Assembly (NCBI GenBank): GCA_030622585.1
Contig: JAUXFZ010000202.1
Coordinates: forward strand, 1-5,593
Source: Myxococcales bacterium
GTDB lineage: Bacteria > Myxococcota_A > Polyangia > Polyangiales > Houyiibacteriaceae
Length of the DNA stretch: 5,593 bases
Reading direction: 5' to 3'
Shown piece by piece: positions 1 to 5,593 of the stretch. Made by a program: the position numbers and the translations under genes. The notes beneath the pieces are model-generated. The model ran no database searches, was not told the DNA's origin, and saw only the letters and a list, made by a program, of their open reading frames with translations. Positions within the stretch are counted from its first letter, which is position 1; each line of letters opens with the position of its first letter.

Positions 1-171
1 GAAGGGCCCGACCACGATCGGGAGTTCACCGTAGCGCTCGAGCTCAACGAGGAGGAGGTAGCGACGGGCGCAGGCCGCTCAAAGCTCGCAGCAGAACAAG
101 CCGCCGCCACCGCCGCCCTCAACATCTGGTCGCAAGAAGCCTCTCCCGATCCAGGTCCTCAGCCTGACTAG
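1..171 (+). CDS. rnc: Ribonuclease III, C-terminal dsRNA-binding domain (5' end outside window)
   Basis: Only the last 56 codons are present, reading in frame from base 1 to a TAG at 169-171. The peptide begins EGPDHDREFTVALELN and continues with GAGRSKLAAEQAAATAAL. This is the second half of a double-stranded RNA-binding domain: the GPDH loop between beta strands, then the glycine-serine-lysine start of the last helix (G-R-S-K-x-x-A-E-x-A-A). In RNase III this domain follows the catalytic domain and holds dsRNA substrates such as rRNA precursors. The GPDH-to-SKxxAExAA arrangement at the very C terminus is typical of bacterial Rnc; another dsRBD protein is possible because the catalytic half is not visible. 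A short acidic/proline-rich tail (QEASPDPGPQPD) follows the helix. The gene converges on atpC, and its stop codon lies in the left end of a long palindrome. Confidence 0.85.
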   Translation, partial: EGPDHDREFTVALELNEEEVATGAGRSKLAAEQAAATAALNIWSQEASPDPGPQPD

Positions 172-295
172 TGTGCGAGAGATTTTTTCTCGTGGTCGAG
201 CGCGCCCACAGGAGCGTAGTGAGAGGCACTCATGTGCCTCGCAGCGGAGCGACGAGGACGTAAGCCGACCACGAGGAAAAAGATCCGCACACTAG
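168..295. repeat. 128-bp imperfect palindrome between convergent rnc and atpC
   Basis: The gap between the two convergent genes is one co-centred inverted repeat. The outermost 10 bases match perfectly (CTAGTGTGCG at 168-177, CGCACACTAG at 286-295). A T-rich/A-rich segment pairs with a one-base bulge (178-188 with 276-285). Another perfect 10 bp follows (CTCGTGGTCG at 189-198, with 266-275). The arms at 199-222 and 241-265 pair poorly, and the centre is a perfect 7-bp hairpin at 223-240. Outer and inner arms share the same centre near 231.5. The terminal CTAG on each side carries the TAG stop of the neighbouring gene, rnc on + and atpC on -. Position and symmetry suggest a bidirectional transcription terminator or mRNA 3'-end stabiliser. 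It could instead be a copy of a dispersed palindromic repeat. Confidence 0.85.
223..240. terminator. Central hairpin of the palindrome, possible bidirectional terminator
   Basis: GAGGCAC (223-229) and GTGCCTC (234-240) form a perfect 7-bp stem with a TCAT loop, between convergent genes. No U-tract follows it directly on either strand. The T-rich run (183-188) and A-rich run (277-281) lie in the outer arms instead, so this is not a textbook intrinsic terminator. The whole 168-295 fold may be the working unit, or it may act with Rho or as protection against 3' exonucleases. The terminator role is inferred from location and structure. Confidence 0.4.
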
Positions 296-720
296 ACGGC
301 GCGGGAGGCGGCGTAGGCTTCTAGGCGTGCGTGCGCCCAGTCCACGTTGCGCTGTAGCTCGTTGTACTCCGGACCTTCGTACAGCTCGTCAAAGGCCTTG
401 AGTGCTACTTCGGCCTCCGCCAGCTCTGCTCGCACCGCGTCGGGCTGGATGTTCTCAGGCGATTCGAACAGGTCGGTCAGCAGGAGCACTTTGTCGGGTC
501 CACCTTCGACGAAGCCGGGGCCGATCGCAGCGATGCTCCGCTGGCCTTCGACTTCCCAAACCAGGAGTCCGCACTTGAGCGCGGCCAGAAGCGGAAGGTG
601 GTTCGGAAGCACACCGAACTCGCCCTCGACGCTCGGTGCCTGAACCGCATCGACTTGAATCGAGAGTGCGGACCCGCCCGGTGTAACGACGTCGAGTTGC
701 AGGTGCTCGGAGTTAGCCAT
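292..720 (-). CDS. atpC: F-type ATP synthase epsilon subunit (F1 central stalk)
   Basis: 142 residues, normal for the family. Epsilon binds gamma at the foot of the F1 rotor and can inhibit ATP hydrolysis through its C-terminal helices. Residues about 1-88 fit the N-terminal beta-sandwich, including the conserved block GEFGVLPNHLPLLAALKCG (33-51) and a later IGPGFVEGGPDKVLLL stretch. Residues about 92-140 are charged and helical, fitting the mobile two-helix domain. This part contains D94-A-V-R97-A, resembling the DxxRA core of the ATP-binding motif known from Bacillus epsilon, but with proline where Ile/Leu is usual. The ATG lies 11 bp after the atpD stop. The best Shine-Dalgarno match (AAGGA, 736-740 on the - strand) sits inside the last atpD codons about 15 nt from the start, so translational coupling to atpD is likely. 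The stop codon is in the right end of the palindrome. Confidence 0.96.
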   Translation of the reverse strand: MANSEHLQLDVVTPGGSALSIQVDAVQAPSVEGEFGVLPNHLPLLAALKCGLLVWEVEGQRSIAAIGPGFVEGGPDKVLLLTDLFESPENIQPDAVRAELAEAEVALKAFDELYEGPEYNELQRNVDWAHARLEAYAASRAV

Positions 721-731
721 GGTTCAGCCGA

Positions 732-2210
<1,479 letters not shown>

Positions 2211-2232
2211 TCACGCCGATAAAAGCGAGCGC

Positions 2233-2261
2233 GACCTAGCACGGCCCCTGAGGGAGGTCAA
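2233..2261 (-). promoter_or_regulatory. Candidate sigma70-type promoter for atpDC
   Basis: On the - strand, TTGACC (2256-2261) matches five of six bases of the -35 consensus. After exactly 17 bp comes TAGGTC (2233-2238), a poor -10 keeping only the first TA. Transcription would start near 2226, giving an mRNA leader of about 58 nt before the atpD ATG. The weak -10 makes this tentative. A TTTTAT run just downstream could contribute to an alternative start. Confidence 0.35.
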
Positions 2262-2287
2262 CGACGCCAGGCCCGACGCGCGCTCGA

Positions 2288-2316
2288 TTGACCGTCACCC
2301 CCAAGCTTTCTACCCT
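2288..2316 (+). promoter_or_regulatory. Candidate promoter for bactofilin, giving a very short leader
   Basis: TTGACC (2288-2293) is a five-of-six -35 match. A 17-bp spacer leads to TACCCT (2311-2316), which keeps the TAxxxT pattern of a -10. The predicted start is near 2322-2324, only about 4-6 nt before the ATG at 2328. This agrees with the absence of any Shine-Dalgarno-like purine run before that ATG, so the mRNA may be leaderless or nearly so. The -35 hexamer is identical to that proposed for the divergent atpD promoter. Confidence 0.45.
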
Positions 2317-2327
2317 CTAACCTCGCG

Positions 2328-2750
2328 ATGCAGGACCACGAACCCATCATCCACGCGCTTCTCGGCGCTGGCACCCGGTACGAGGGGAAGCTCTTTTTTG
2401 AAGGAAGAGCGCGGATCGACGGCGTCTTCGAGGGTGAGGTGTTCAGCGACGGGGTCCTGATCATCGGGGAGGAAGCGACCATCAAGGGTGCGATTCGCGT
2501 TCACACCCTGATCGTGCGCGGGGGGACGATCGAGGGCGATATCCACGCGACCGAGCTCGTTGAGCTCCATGCGTCGGCGCAGGTACGCGGCGACATTCGG
2601 ACCCAGGCCCTGTTCATGGACAAGGGGGTCCTCTTCGATGGTTCGTGCGTCATGGGTGAGGTTCACGACCTCGACGAGCCCACGGGTTCCCCTCGGTCGG
2701 CGGAGGATACCTCTCCGGACGGCTACAGGGACCAGCCGAGTAGAAACTGA
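2328..2750 (+). CDS. Bactofilin (beta-helical polymer-forming cytoskeletal protein)
   Basis: 140 residues of the bactofilin family (formerly DUF583). These proteins polymerise without nucleotide into filaments or membrane patches that position cell-wall enzymes, chromosome-segregation proteins or appendage machinery, depending on species. Residues about 12-112 show the short-period pattern of a right-handed beta-helix: G-x-x-x-x-G-K-L-x-F-E-G-R-A-R-I-D-G, then repeated GE/GA/GD turns alternating with hydrophobic strands (VLIIGEEATIKGAIRVHTLI, TIEGDIHATELVEL, AQVRGDIRTQALFM). The C-terminal 28 residues are polar, Pro/Ser/Asp-rich and probably disordered, as usual for bactofilins. No enzymatic motif is expected or seen. 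The ATG is the first in frame and lacks a Shine-Dalgarno sequence. Its last 28 bp overlap the 3' end of the convergent barrel gene. Its place next to atp genes recalls the bactofilin-atpF' neighbourhood of other Deltaproteobacteria; that comparison is from memory. Confidence 0.9.
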   Translation: MQDHEPIIHALLGAGTRYEGKLFFEGRARIDGVFEGEVFSDGVLIIGEEATIKGAIRVHTLIVRGGTIEGDIHATELVELHASAQVRGDIRTQALFMDKGVLFDGSCVMGEVHDLDEPTGSPRSAEDTSPDGYRDQPSRN

Positions 2751-3565
2751 AACGTGACCGCGTGATCGGTGCCCTTGGCCCCGTCGCCCATCGCGGGGAC
2801 GTTCGCGTTGGAGCCTGCGAAACGCAGGTCGTAGTACTCCCAGAGGAATCGGAACGCGTAGCTGAACCCGCTTTGCAGCCGGCCGTCGAACGTGATCGCC
2901 GCGTCCAGGCCGACCCCTGAGCTCTCGTTTCCGTACGCGTCCTCGAGACCGCCGAAAAAGAAGGGCACGCGAAGGCCGAAGTCCGCGCGGAAGCCGAAGA
3001 AGCTCGGCACGATGTCATACGCCACGGCGGGCCCGAGCCGCACGTAGATGATCCTCGATGACGGGAGCACCGAGTTGAGATCGATGCTGAACACATCACC
3101 GCCGACGCCGACGAGCCCGCCCACTTGGAGCCGATCGATGGGGTAGAGATACCCGAATTGCCCCAGCAAGCGCCAAGTGTTGGTCTGCAACGAGATTCCG
3201 CTTCCCGCCGGCTCGACCTCGAGACCGATGCCCGAGCCACCGTCGATCTGAACTGCGATCGCTTGCACGGCGGGCCTCGGCGAGCGGCTGGCGGCCGGTC
3301 TGATCAAGAGATGCCAACCGAAATCGAAGTAGGCGCCGGTGTCGAAGGTTCGCCGCTCGGTACCGCCTGCGTTGTCGCCCACGTCGAAGTGGATGTTTCT
3401 GAATCGGGCGCCGCCCCCGATCAGCATGACGAGGACTGGCAGCCCCGACCCCTCGTCCTGCACCGCTGCAGCAGCAGCTTGCCCGTCTCCCGGAGCCTGT
3501 GCCCCCGCCGCACTCGCCGTGAGGAAAAGCCCTGCAAAAACGCACACTCTGAGCGTCTGAACCAT
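2723..3565 (-). CDS. Putative outer-membrane beta-barrel protein, function unknown
   Basis: 280 residues; I do not recognise a specific family. The N terminus (MVQTLRVCVFAGLFLTASAA followed by GAQA) is a clear Sec signal peptide with likely cleavage near residues 22-24. A low-complexity Ala/Gln linker follows (to about 37). The mature part is rich in alternating aromatic/hydrophobic and Gly/polar strands: FDTGAYFDFGWHLLIRP, TWRLLGQFGYLYP, LQVGGLVGVGGDVFSIDL, IIYVRLGPAVAYDIVPSFFG, ADFGLRVPFFFGG and FSYAFRFLWEYYDLRFAG. The protein ends in a final strand HAVTFQFLLGWSL. This fits an 8-12-strand barrel, although the last residue is Leu rather than the usual Phe of BAM substrates. The first in-frame ATG is used because a TAG lies five codons upstream. 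A GGGAGG run lies about 20 nt before the start, too far for an ideal ribosome site. It is divergent from the exported SRPBCC gene and shares its intergenic palindrome. Confidence 0.75.
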   Translation of the reverse strand: MVQTLRVCVFAGLFLTASAAGAQAPGDGQAAAAAVQDEGSGLPVLVMLIGGGARFRNIHFDVGDNAGGTERRTFDTGAYFDFGWHLLIRPAASRSPRPAVQAIAVQIDGGSGIGLEVEPAGSGISLQTNTWRLLGQFGYLYPIDRLQVGGLVGVGGDVFSIDLNSVLPSSRIIYVRLGPAVAYDIVPSFFGFRADFGLRVPFFFGGLEDAYGNESSGVGLDAAITFDGRLQSGFSYAFRFLWEYYDLRFAGSNANVPAMGDGAKGTDHAVTFQFLLGWSL

Positions 3566-3624
3566 CCGATGACCAACCTAGCAAGCCTCCCAAGGAAGGC
3601 TCATTTTTCTGGTGAGCTTGCGAA

Positions 3625-3641
3625 GGTGACGTAACGTCACC
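3625..3641. promoter_or_regulatory. Perfect 17-bp palindrome, probable operator
   Basis: GGTGACGT-A-ACGTCACC has two perfect 8-bp arms around a single central A. It lies in the 115-bp gap between two divergent envelope genes, 39 bp before the SRPBCC start at 3681 and 59 bp before the barrel start at 3565. Length and dyad symmetry fit a site for a dimeric helix-turn-helix repressor or activator that could control both genes. No regulator gene is in the window, and I do not assign a family. It is too short and lacks the U-tract needed for an intrinsic terminator. Confidence 0.5.
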
Positions 3642-3680
3642 CCCCTCGTGGCCGTAGTGAAGAGCGAAACGAGATTGAAC

Positions 3681-4280
3681 ATGAAAAAGACAGCCCTCAT
3701 AGGAGTCGTCGCCGCCGCATTCGTCGCAGGATCGCCTTCGAGCCCCGTGCGGGCGGCGGACGAGCACAACGAGAACGCCGGCATTTTCACCGCCCAGATC
3801 CCCGAGGAGGGCTCGAACATCTCTTGGGGCCAGGCGGTTCTCGTCGTGGACAGTCCGATCGAGGAGGTGCTCCCGATCATTCGCGACTACGCCAACTACG
3901 CACAATTCATGCCCAATTTCACGAAGTCCAAAGTTCTCGCGCAGCGCGGCAGTCGGGCGATGGTCTACATGGAGGTCAGCGTGGCGAAGGGCACACTGAC
4001 GCTCTGGGGCCAACTCAACCTCGCCGAGCGTCCCCGAGAAGGGGAGTCCCGCGTGGTCGAGGCGCACCTGCTGGAAGGCAACATCGACGCTTTCAGTGCC
4101 CGCTGGAGACTGACCCCGGTTGACGGCGGCACGCGCACAGAGGTCGACTTCAAGATCTTCGTCGACCCCGACATCCCGCTACCCTCATCGATCTTCAGTC
4201 GAGAGAACGAGCGCGCGGCGGGTAGGACGGTTCGAGCCCTTCGGGCGCGGGTAGTCGAAGGGCCCAAGGGGTCGACCTAA
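3681..4280 (+). CDS. Exported SRPBCC / polyketide-cyclase-like (START-type) protein
   Basis: 199 residues from the ATG at 3681. This start is preferred because it opens with the signal-peptide n-region MKKT and the hydrophobic stretch ALIGVVAAAFVAG, with likely cleavage after PVRAA (about residue 26). A GTG at 3648 would add 11 residues in front of the signal peptide and is less likely. The mature protein matches the SRPBCC/Polyketide_cyc (COQ10-like) fold: a strand then VDSPIEEVLPIIRDYANYAQ and FMPNFTKSKVL (about 57-86, the first helix pair), central strands (RAMVYMEVSVAKGTLTLWGQ; TRTEVDFKIFVDPDIPLP), and a long C-terminal helix (FSRENERAAGRTVRALRARV, 172-191) that closes the cavity. The family binds hydrophobic ligands such as lipids, quinones or polyketides; the ligand here cannot be read from sequence. 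It is probably periplasmic and may work with the divergent barrel protein. Confidence 0.8.
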   Translation: MKKTALIGVVAAAFVAGSPSSPVRAADEHNENAGIFTAQIPEEGSNISWGQAVLVVDSPIEEVLPIIRDYANYAQFMPNFTKSKVLAQRGSRAMVYMEVSVAKGTLTLWGQLNLAERPREGESRVVEAHLLEGNIDAFSARWRLTPVDGGTRTEVDFKIFVDPDIPLPSSIFSRENERAAGRTVRALRARVVEGPKGST

Positions 4281-4310
4281 CCCGGTCGCGCGCGAGCGGC
4301 CCGGCCGACC

Positions 4311-4338
4311 TTGACTGGTTTCGGGCCCATGCTACGAA
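4311..4338 (+). promoter_or_regulatory. Probable sigma70-type promoter for atpF'-atpF-atpH
   Basis: TTGACT (4311-4316) matches five of six -35 bases. A 16-bp spacer precedes TACGAA (4333-4338), itself preceded by TG plus one base (4330-4332), an extended -10 element. The predicted start near 4345 would give a leader of about 100 nt before the atpF' ATG at 4448. It is the strongest promoter-like match I see and lies just downstream of the SRPBCC stop, where a new operon should begin. Confidence 0.6.
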
Positions 4339-4354
4339 CGCGCGCCGCTAGGGA

Positions 4355-4411
4355 TTTCTCCTTGCCGGAGCTGCGATTCGGCCCCAAGCGCCGTTTGGAG
4401 TTTTTCTCCTT
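4355..4411 (+). repeat. Repeated TTTCTCCTT in the atpF' leader
   Basis: TTTCTCCTT occurs at 4355-4363 and again at 4403-4411, 48 bp apart, within the predicted untranslated leader. Each copy can form a short 4-bp hairpin with a nearby GGAG: the first with 4367-4370, the second with 4397-4400 across a T5 loop. CUCCUU resembles the anti-Shine-Dalgarno end of 16S rRNA, so these could pair with ribosome-binding sites. That role is speculative; the direct repeat is seen. Confidence 0.35.
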
Positions 4412-4447
4412 TCGGGTGCTCTGAGACCGACCGGGAACACCGCTGCG

Positions 4448-4915
4448 ATGAACGTGCTTTTCACAGCCCTCTTGTCCGAGGGTTCCATCATCGACCTGGA
4501 CGGCACGATCTGGATTCAGCTCGGGCTGTTTACGGTGGCCTTCCTCGTTTTCCGCCCGCTGATCTTTCGTCCGATGATCGCGCTGTTCGAGGCACGCGAG
4601 CAGGCAATTGAGGGTTCAAAGCTCGACGCACTGCGGTTGCAAGATGAGGCTTCTGCCGAGAGCGAAGAGTTCGACGTCGAGATGCGGCGCTTGCGCCTTC
4701 AGGCTGGTGAGGAGCGAGATCGCCTACGGGCCGAGGGCAAGCGCCTCGAAAGCACCGTGCTCGACCGCGTTCGGCAGGAGACGGATAGGTTGCTCGCCGA
4801 CGCCGACGCGAAGCTCGCGACCGAAGCGGCGCGGCTCCGCACCGAGATCGACCAGTCCGTGCCGGCCCTGGCCAAGCAGATCGCCTCGAAGATGCTCAAT
4901 CGGGAGGTCCAGTGA
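4448..4915 (+). CDS. atpF': F-type ATP synthase b' subunit (F0 peripheral stalk)
   Basis: 155 residues. With b, it forms the heterodimeric peripheral stalk that holds alpha3-beta3 still against the rotating c-ring. A short periplasmic N terminus is followed by one membrane helix (about 19-38, WIQLGLFTVAFLVFRPLIF). Then comes the hallmark junction F-R-P-x-x-x-L-F-E-A-R-E (about 40-51), equivalent to the FKPI...RE motif of b-type subunits. The rest (52-150) is a highly charged coiled coil rich in Arg, Glu, Leu and Ala. The lack of a signal peptide and of the long N-terminal region seen in the next gene, and its position first in the operon, support b' rather than b. Its upstream GGGAA (4433-4437) is a weak ribosome site 10 nt from the ATG. 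Its TGA shares one base with the atpF ATG, implying coupled translation. Confidence 0.92.
   Translation: MNVLFTALLSEGSIIDLDGTIWIQLGLFTVAFLVFRPLIFRPMIALFEAREQAIEGSKLDALRLQDEASAESEEFDVEMRRLRLQAGEERDRLRAEGKRLESTVLDRVRQETDRLLADADAKLATEAARLRTEIDQSVPALAKQIASKMLNREVQ
4902..4907 (+). promoter_or_regulatory. Ribosome-binding site that sets the atpF start
   Basis: GGGAGG inside the last codons of atpF' is 7 nt from the ATG at 4915 but only 4 nt from the in-frame GTG at 4912. The spacing favours the ATG, so the protein begins MRAFGVF with no extra residue. Confidence 0.7.
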
Positions 4916-5565
4916 TGCGCGCGTTTGGCGTGTTCCTTTTCGCTGTCCTCGTCGCTTCGCCGGCTCTGGTGTTGGCCGAGGCTGCTCACGGCGAGTCCGT
5001 AGCCCACGAGGTGGTGGAGGAGGCGACCGGTCACGACGCTGGGCACGGCGAGCTCACGTTCTCCTCGCTCATCCGCAACCGCGAGTTCCAGGGAACGGTC
5101 CTCAACTTCCTCGTCTTGGTTGGCTTGATTGTCTGGGTCGTCCGAAAGAAGGCGAATCCCGCGCTGGCAGAGCGTCGTGCCGCGGTCGAGAAAGAGCTCG
5201 CAGAGGCGCAGGAGCTTCGCATGGCAGCTGAAAAGCGGCACATGGAGACCGCCACTCGTTTGGAGAAGCTCGACGAGGAGATGCTGCAGATTCGTGGCGA
5301 CATGATCAAAGCCGGTGAGGTGGAGCGCGACCGCATCGTTACGCAGGCCGAAGAGAAGGCCGCTCGGCTCCGCAAGGACACCAGCTTCCTGATCGAGCAG
5401 CAGATCAAGCAGCTTCGTAAGGAGCTCACCCAGCAGGCTGCCGTTGCCGCCGTTGCCGCCGCGCAGGAGCTGTTGCAGGAGCGGACTACGGACGCGGATC
5501 AAGACCAGCTCGCCGAGGCGTACCTCAGTCGTCTCGACGAGGTGATCGAGGAGCGGCAATCATGA
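4915..5565 (+). CDS. atpF: F-type ATP synthase b subunit with N-terminal signal-like extension
   Basis: 216 residues, longer than the roughly 155-170 of typical b. Residues 1-21 (MRAFGVFLFAVLVASPALVL plus A) look like a signal peptide. Residues 22-48 form a His/Glu-rich segment with H25, H31, H40 and H44. The ordinary b subunit begins near 49: LTFSSLIRNREFQGTVLNFL, a membrane helix (about 61-77, to VWVV), the basic RKKANPALAERR junction, and a long charged coiled coil to about 185. Its C-terminal part (TQQAAVAAVAAAQELLQERT) should contact delta. Two adjacent 9-bp copies of CCGTTGCCG (5441-5458) encode the AVAAVA run. If the first hydrophobic segment is cleaved, the N terminus is periplasmic, as b requires. 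The gene overlaps atpF' by one base and atpH by four, so it is part of a tightly coupled operon. Confidence 0.93.
   Translation: MRAFGVFLFAVLVASPALVLAEAAHGESVAHEVVEEATGHDAGHGELTFSSLIRNREFQGTVLNFLVLVGLIVWVVRKKANPALAERRAAVEKELAEAQELRMAAEKRHMETATRLEKLDEEMLQIRGDMIKAGEVERDRIVTQAEEKAARLRKDTSFLIEQQIKQLRKELTQQAAVAAVAAAQELLQERTTDADQDQLAEAYLSRLDEVIEERQS
5548..5553 (+). promoter_or_regulatory. Ribosome-binding site of atpH
   Basis: GAGGAG within the end of atpF lies 8 nt before the atpH ATG at 5562, an ideal distance. It supports the very short atpH fragment at the window edge being a genuine gene start. Confidence 0.65.
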
Positions 5566-5593
5566 GCGCGCTTGGACGCCGCTACGCAAAGGC
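5562..5593 (+). CDS. atpH: F-type ATP synthase delta subunit, first codons only
   Basis: Ten complete codons remain, reading MSALGRRYAK, and the gene runs off the window end. The x-R-R-Y-A-K opening is the usual N terminus of delta (typically xxARRYAKAL), which caps the alpha3-beta3 head and joins it to the b/b' stalk. The ATG overlaps the atpF stop in an ATGA junction and has a good Shine-Dalgarno sequence. Position after atpF is the standard F-H order. The assignment rests on very few residues plus context. Confidence 0.8.
   Translation, partial: MSALGRRYAK

Noticed and set aside
3581..3621. Nested short inverted repeats (GCAAGC/GCTTGC, GCTCA/TGAGC, AGCCT/AGGCT) before the barrel gene
   Set aside because: The arms are only 5-6 bp and mutually exclusive. 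I cannot show a riboswitch or attenuator, and no known class is recognised.
3096..4067. A 323-codon open frame on the - strand spanning the barrel gene, the divergent gap and part of the SRPBCC gene
   Set aside because: It crosses two well-supported genes with signal peptides and reads as Arg/Gly/His-rich low-quality protein, so it is a GC-driven spurious frame.
4284..4310. GGTCG/CGACC hairpin after the SRPBCC stop as a terminator
   Set aside because: The stem is short with a GC-rich loop and no U-tract; the following TTGACT is better explained as a promoter -35.
4329..4424. A 31-codon small open frame (starting MLRTRAARDF) in the atpF' leader
   Set aside because: Its ATG overlaps the predicted -10 element and would lie upstream of the transcription start. 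There is no ribosome site and the composition is unremarkable. It would deserve reconsideration only if transcription starts further upstream.
4699..5559. A 286-codon open frame on the - strand opposite atpF' and atpF
   Set aside because: It is antisense to two clear ATP synthase genes. Its Leu/Arg/Ser-rich translation is the expected complement of coiled-coil Glu/Ala/Arg codons.

Overview
The window is a GC-rich chromosomal segment built around a divided F-type ATP synthase locus. A deltaproteobacterial-type host (Myxococcota, Desulfobacterota or relatives) is the best guess. The reasons are two F0 b-type subunits (b' and b), a b subunit with an N-terminal signal-peptide-like extension, a bactofilin gene beside the atp genes (a neighbourhood I recall from Geobacter-type genomes), and Gram-negative envelope genes. 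This placement is inferred from gene content only; no rRNA or other phylogenetic marker was analysed.

Layout, left to right: (1) 1-171, + strand, the 3' end of a ribonuclease III gene (dsRNA-binding domain). (2) 168-295, a 128-bp imperfect palindrome filling the gap between convergent genes and containing both stop codons. (3) 292-2168, - strand, atpD then atpC (F1 beta and epsilon). (4) 2169-2327, a divergent intergenic region with candidate back-to-back promoters for atpD and bactofilin. (5) 2328-2750, + strand, a bactofilin whose 3' end overlaps the next gene tail to tail. (6) 2723-3565, - strand, a signal-peptide-bearing probable outer-membrane beta-barrel of unknown function. (7) 3566-3680, a divergent intergenic region with a perfect 17-bp palindrome, probably an operator. 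(8) 3681-4280, + strand, an exported SRPBCC/polyketide-cyclase-like protein. (9) 4281-4447, a promoter and about 100-nt leader. (10) 4448-5593, + strand, atpF' (b'), atpF (b) and the first codons of atpH (delta), with overlapping start/stop junctions; atpA and atpG would be expected just beyond the window.

The ATP synthase genes form two divergent transcription units, atpDC to the left and atpF'-F-H to the right, separated by about 2.3 kb holding a cytoskeletal gene and two envelope genes. Beta and epsilon (catalysis and regulation) are therefore transcribed separately from the peripheral stalk (b', b, delta), although all must be made in fixed ratios. The bactofilin (cytoplasmic polymer scaffold) is probably ancestral to the locus. 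The barrel/SRPBCC pair, sharing one intergenic region and one palindrome, looks like a separate envelope module. No stretch over 300 bases lacks a gene. I found no CRISPR array, tRNA, transposase or defence gene, and nothing that amounts to a wholly new system; the most unusual elements are the 128-bp palindrome and the split atp architecture.
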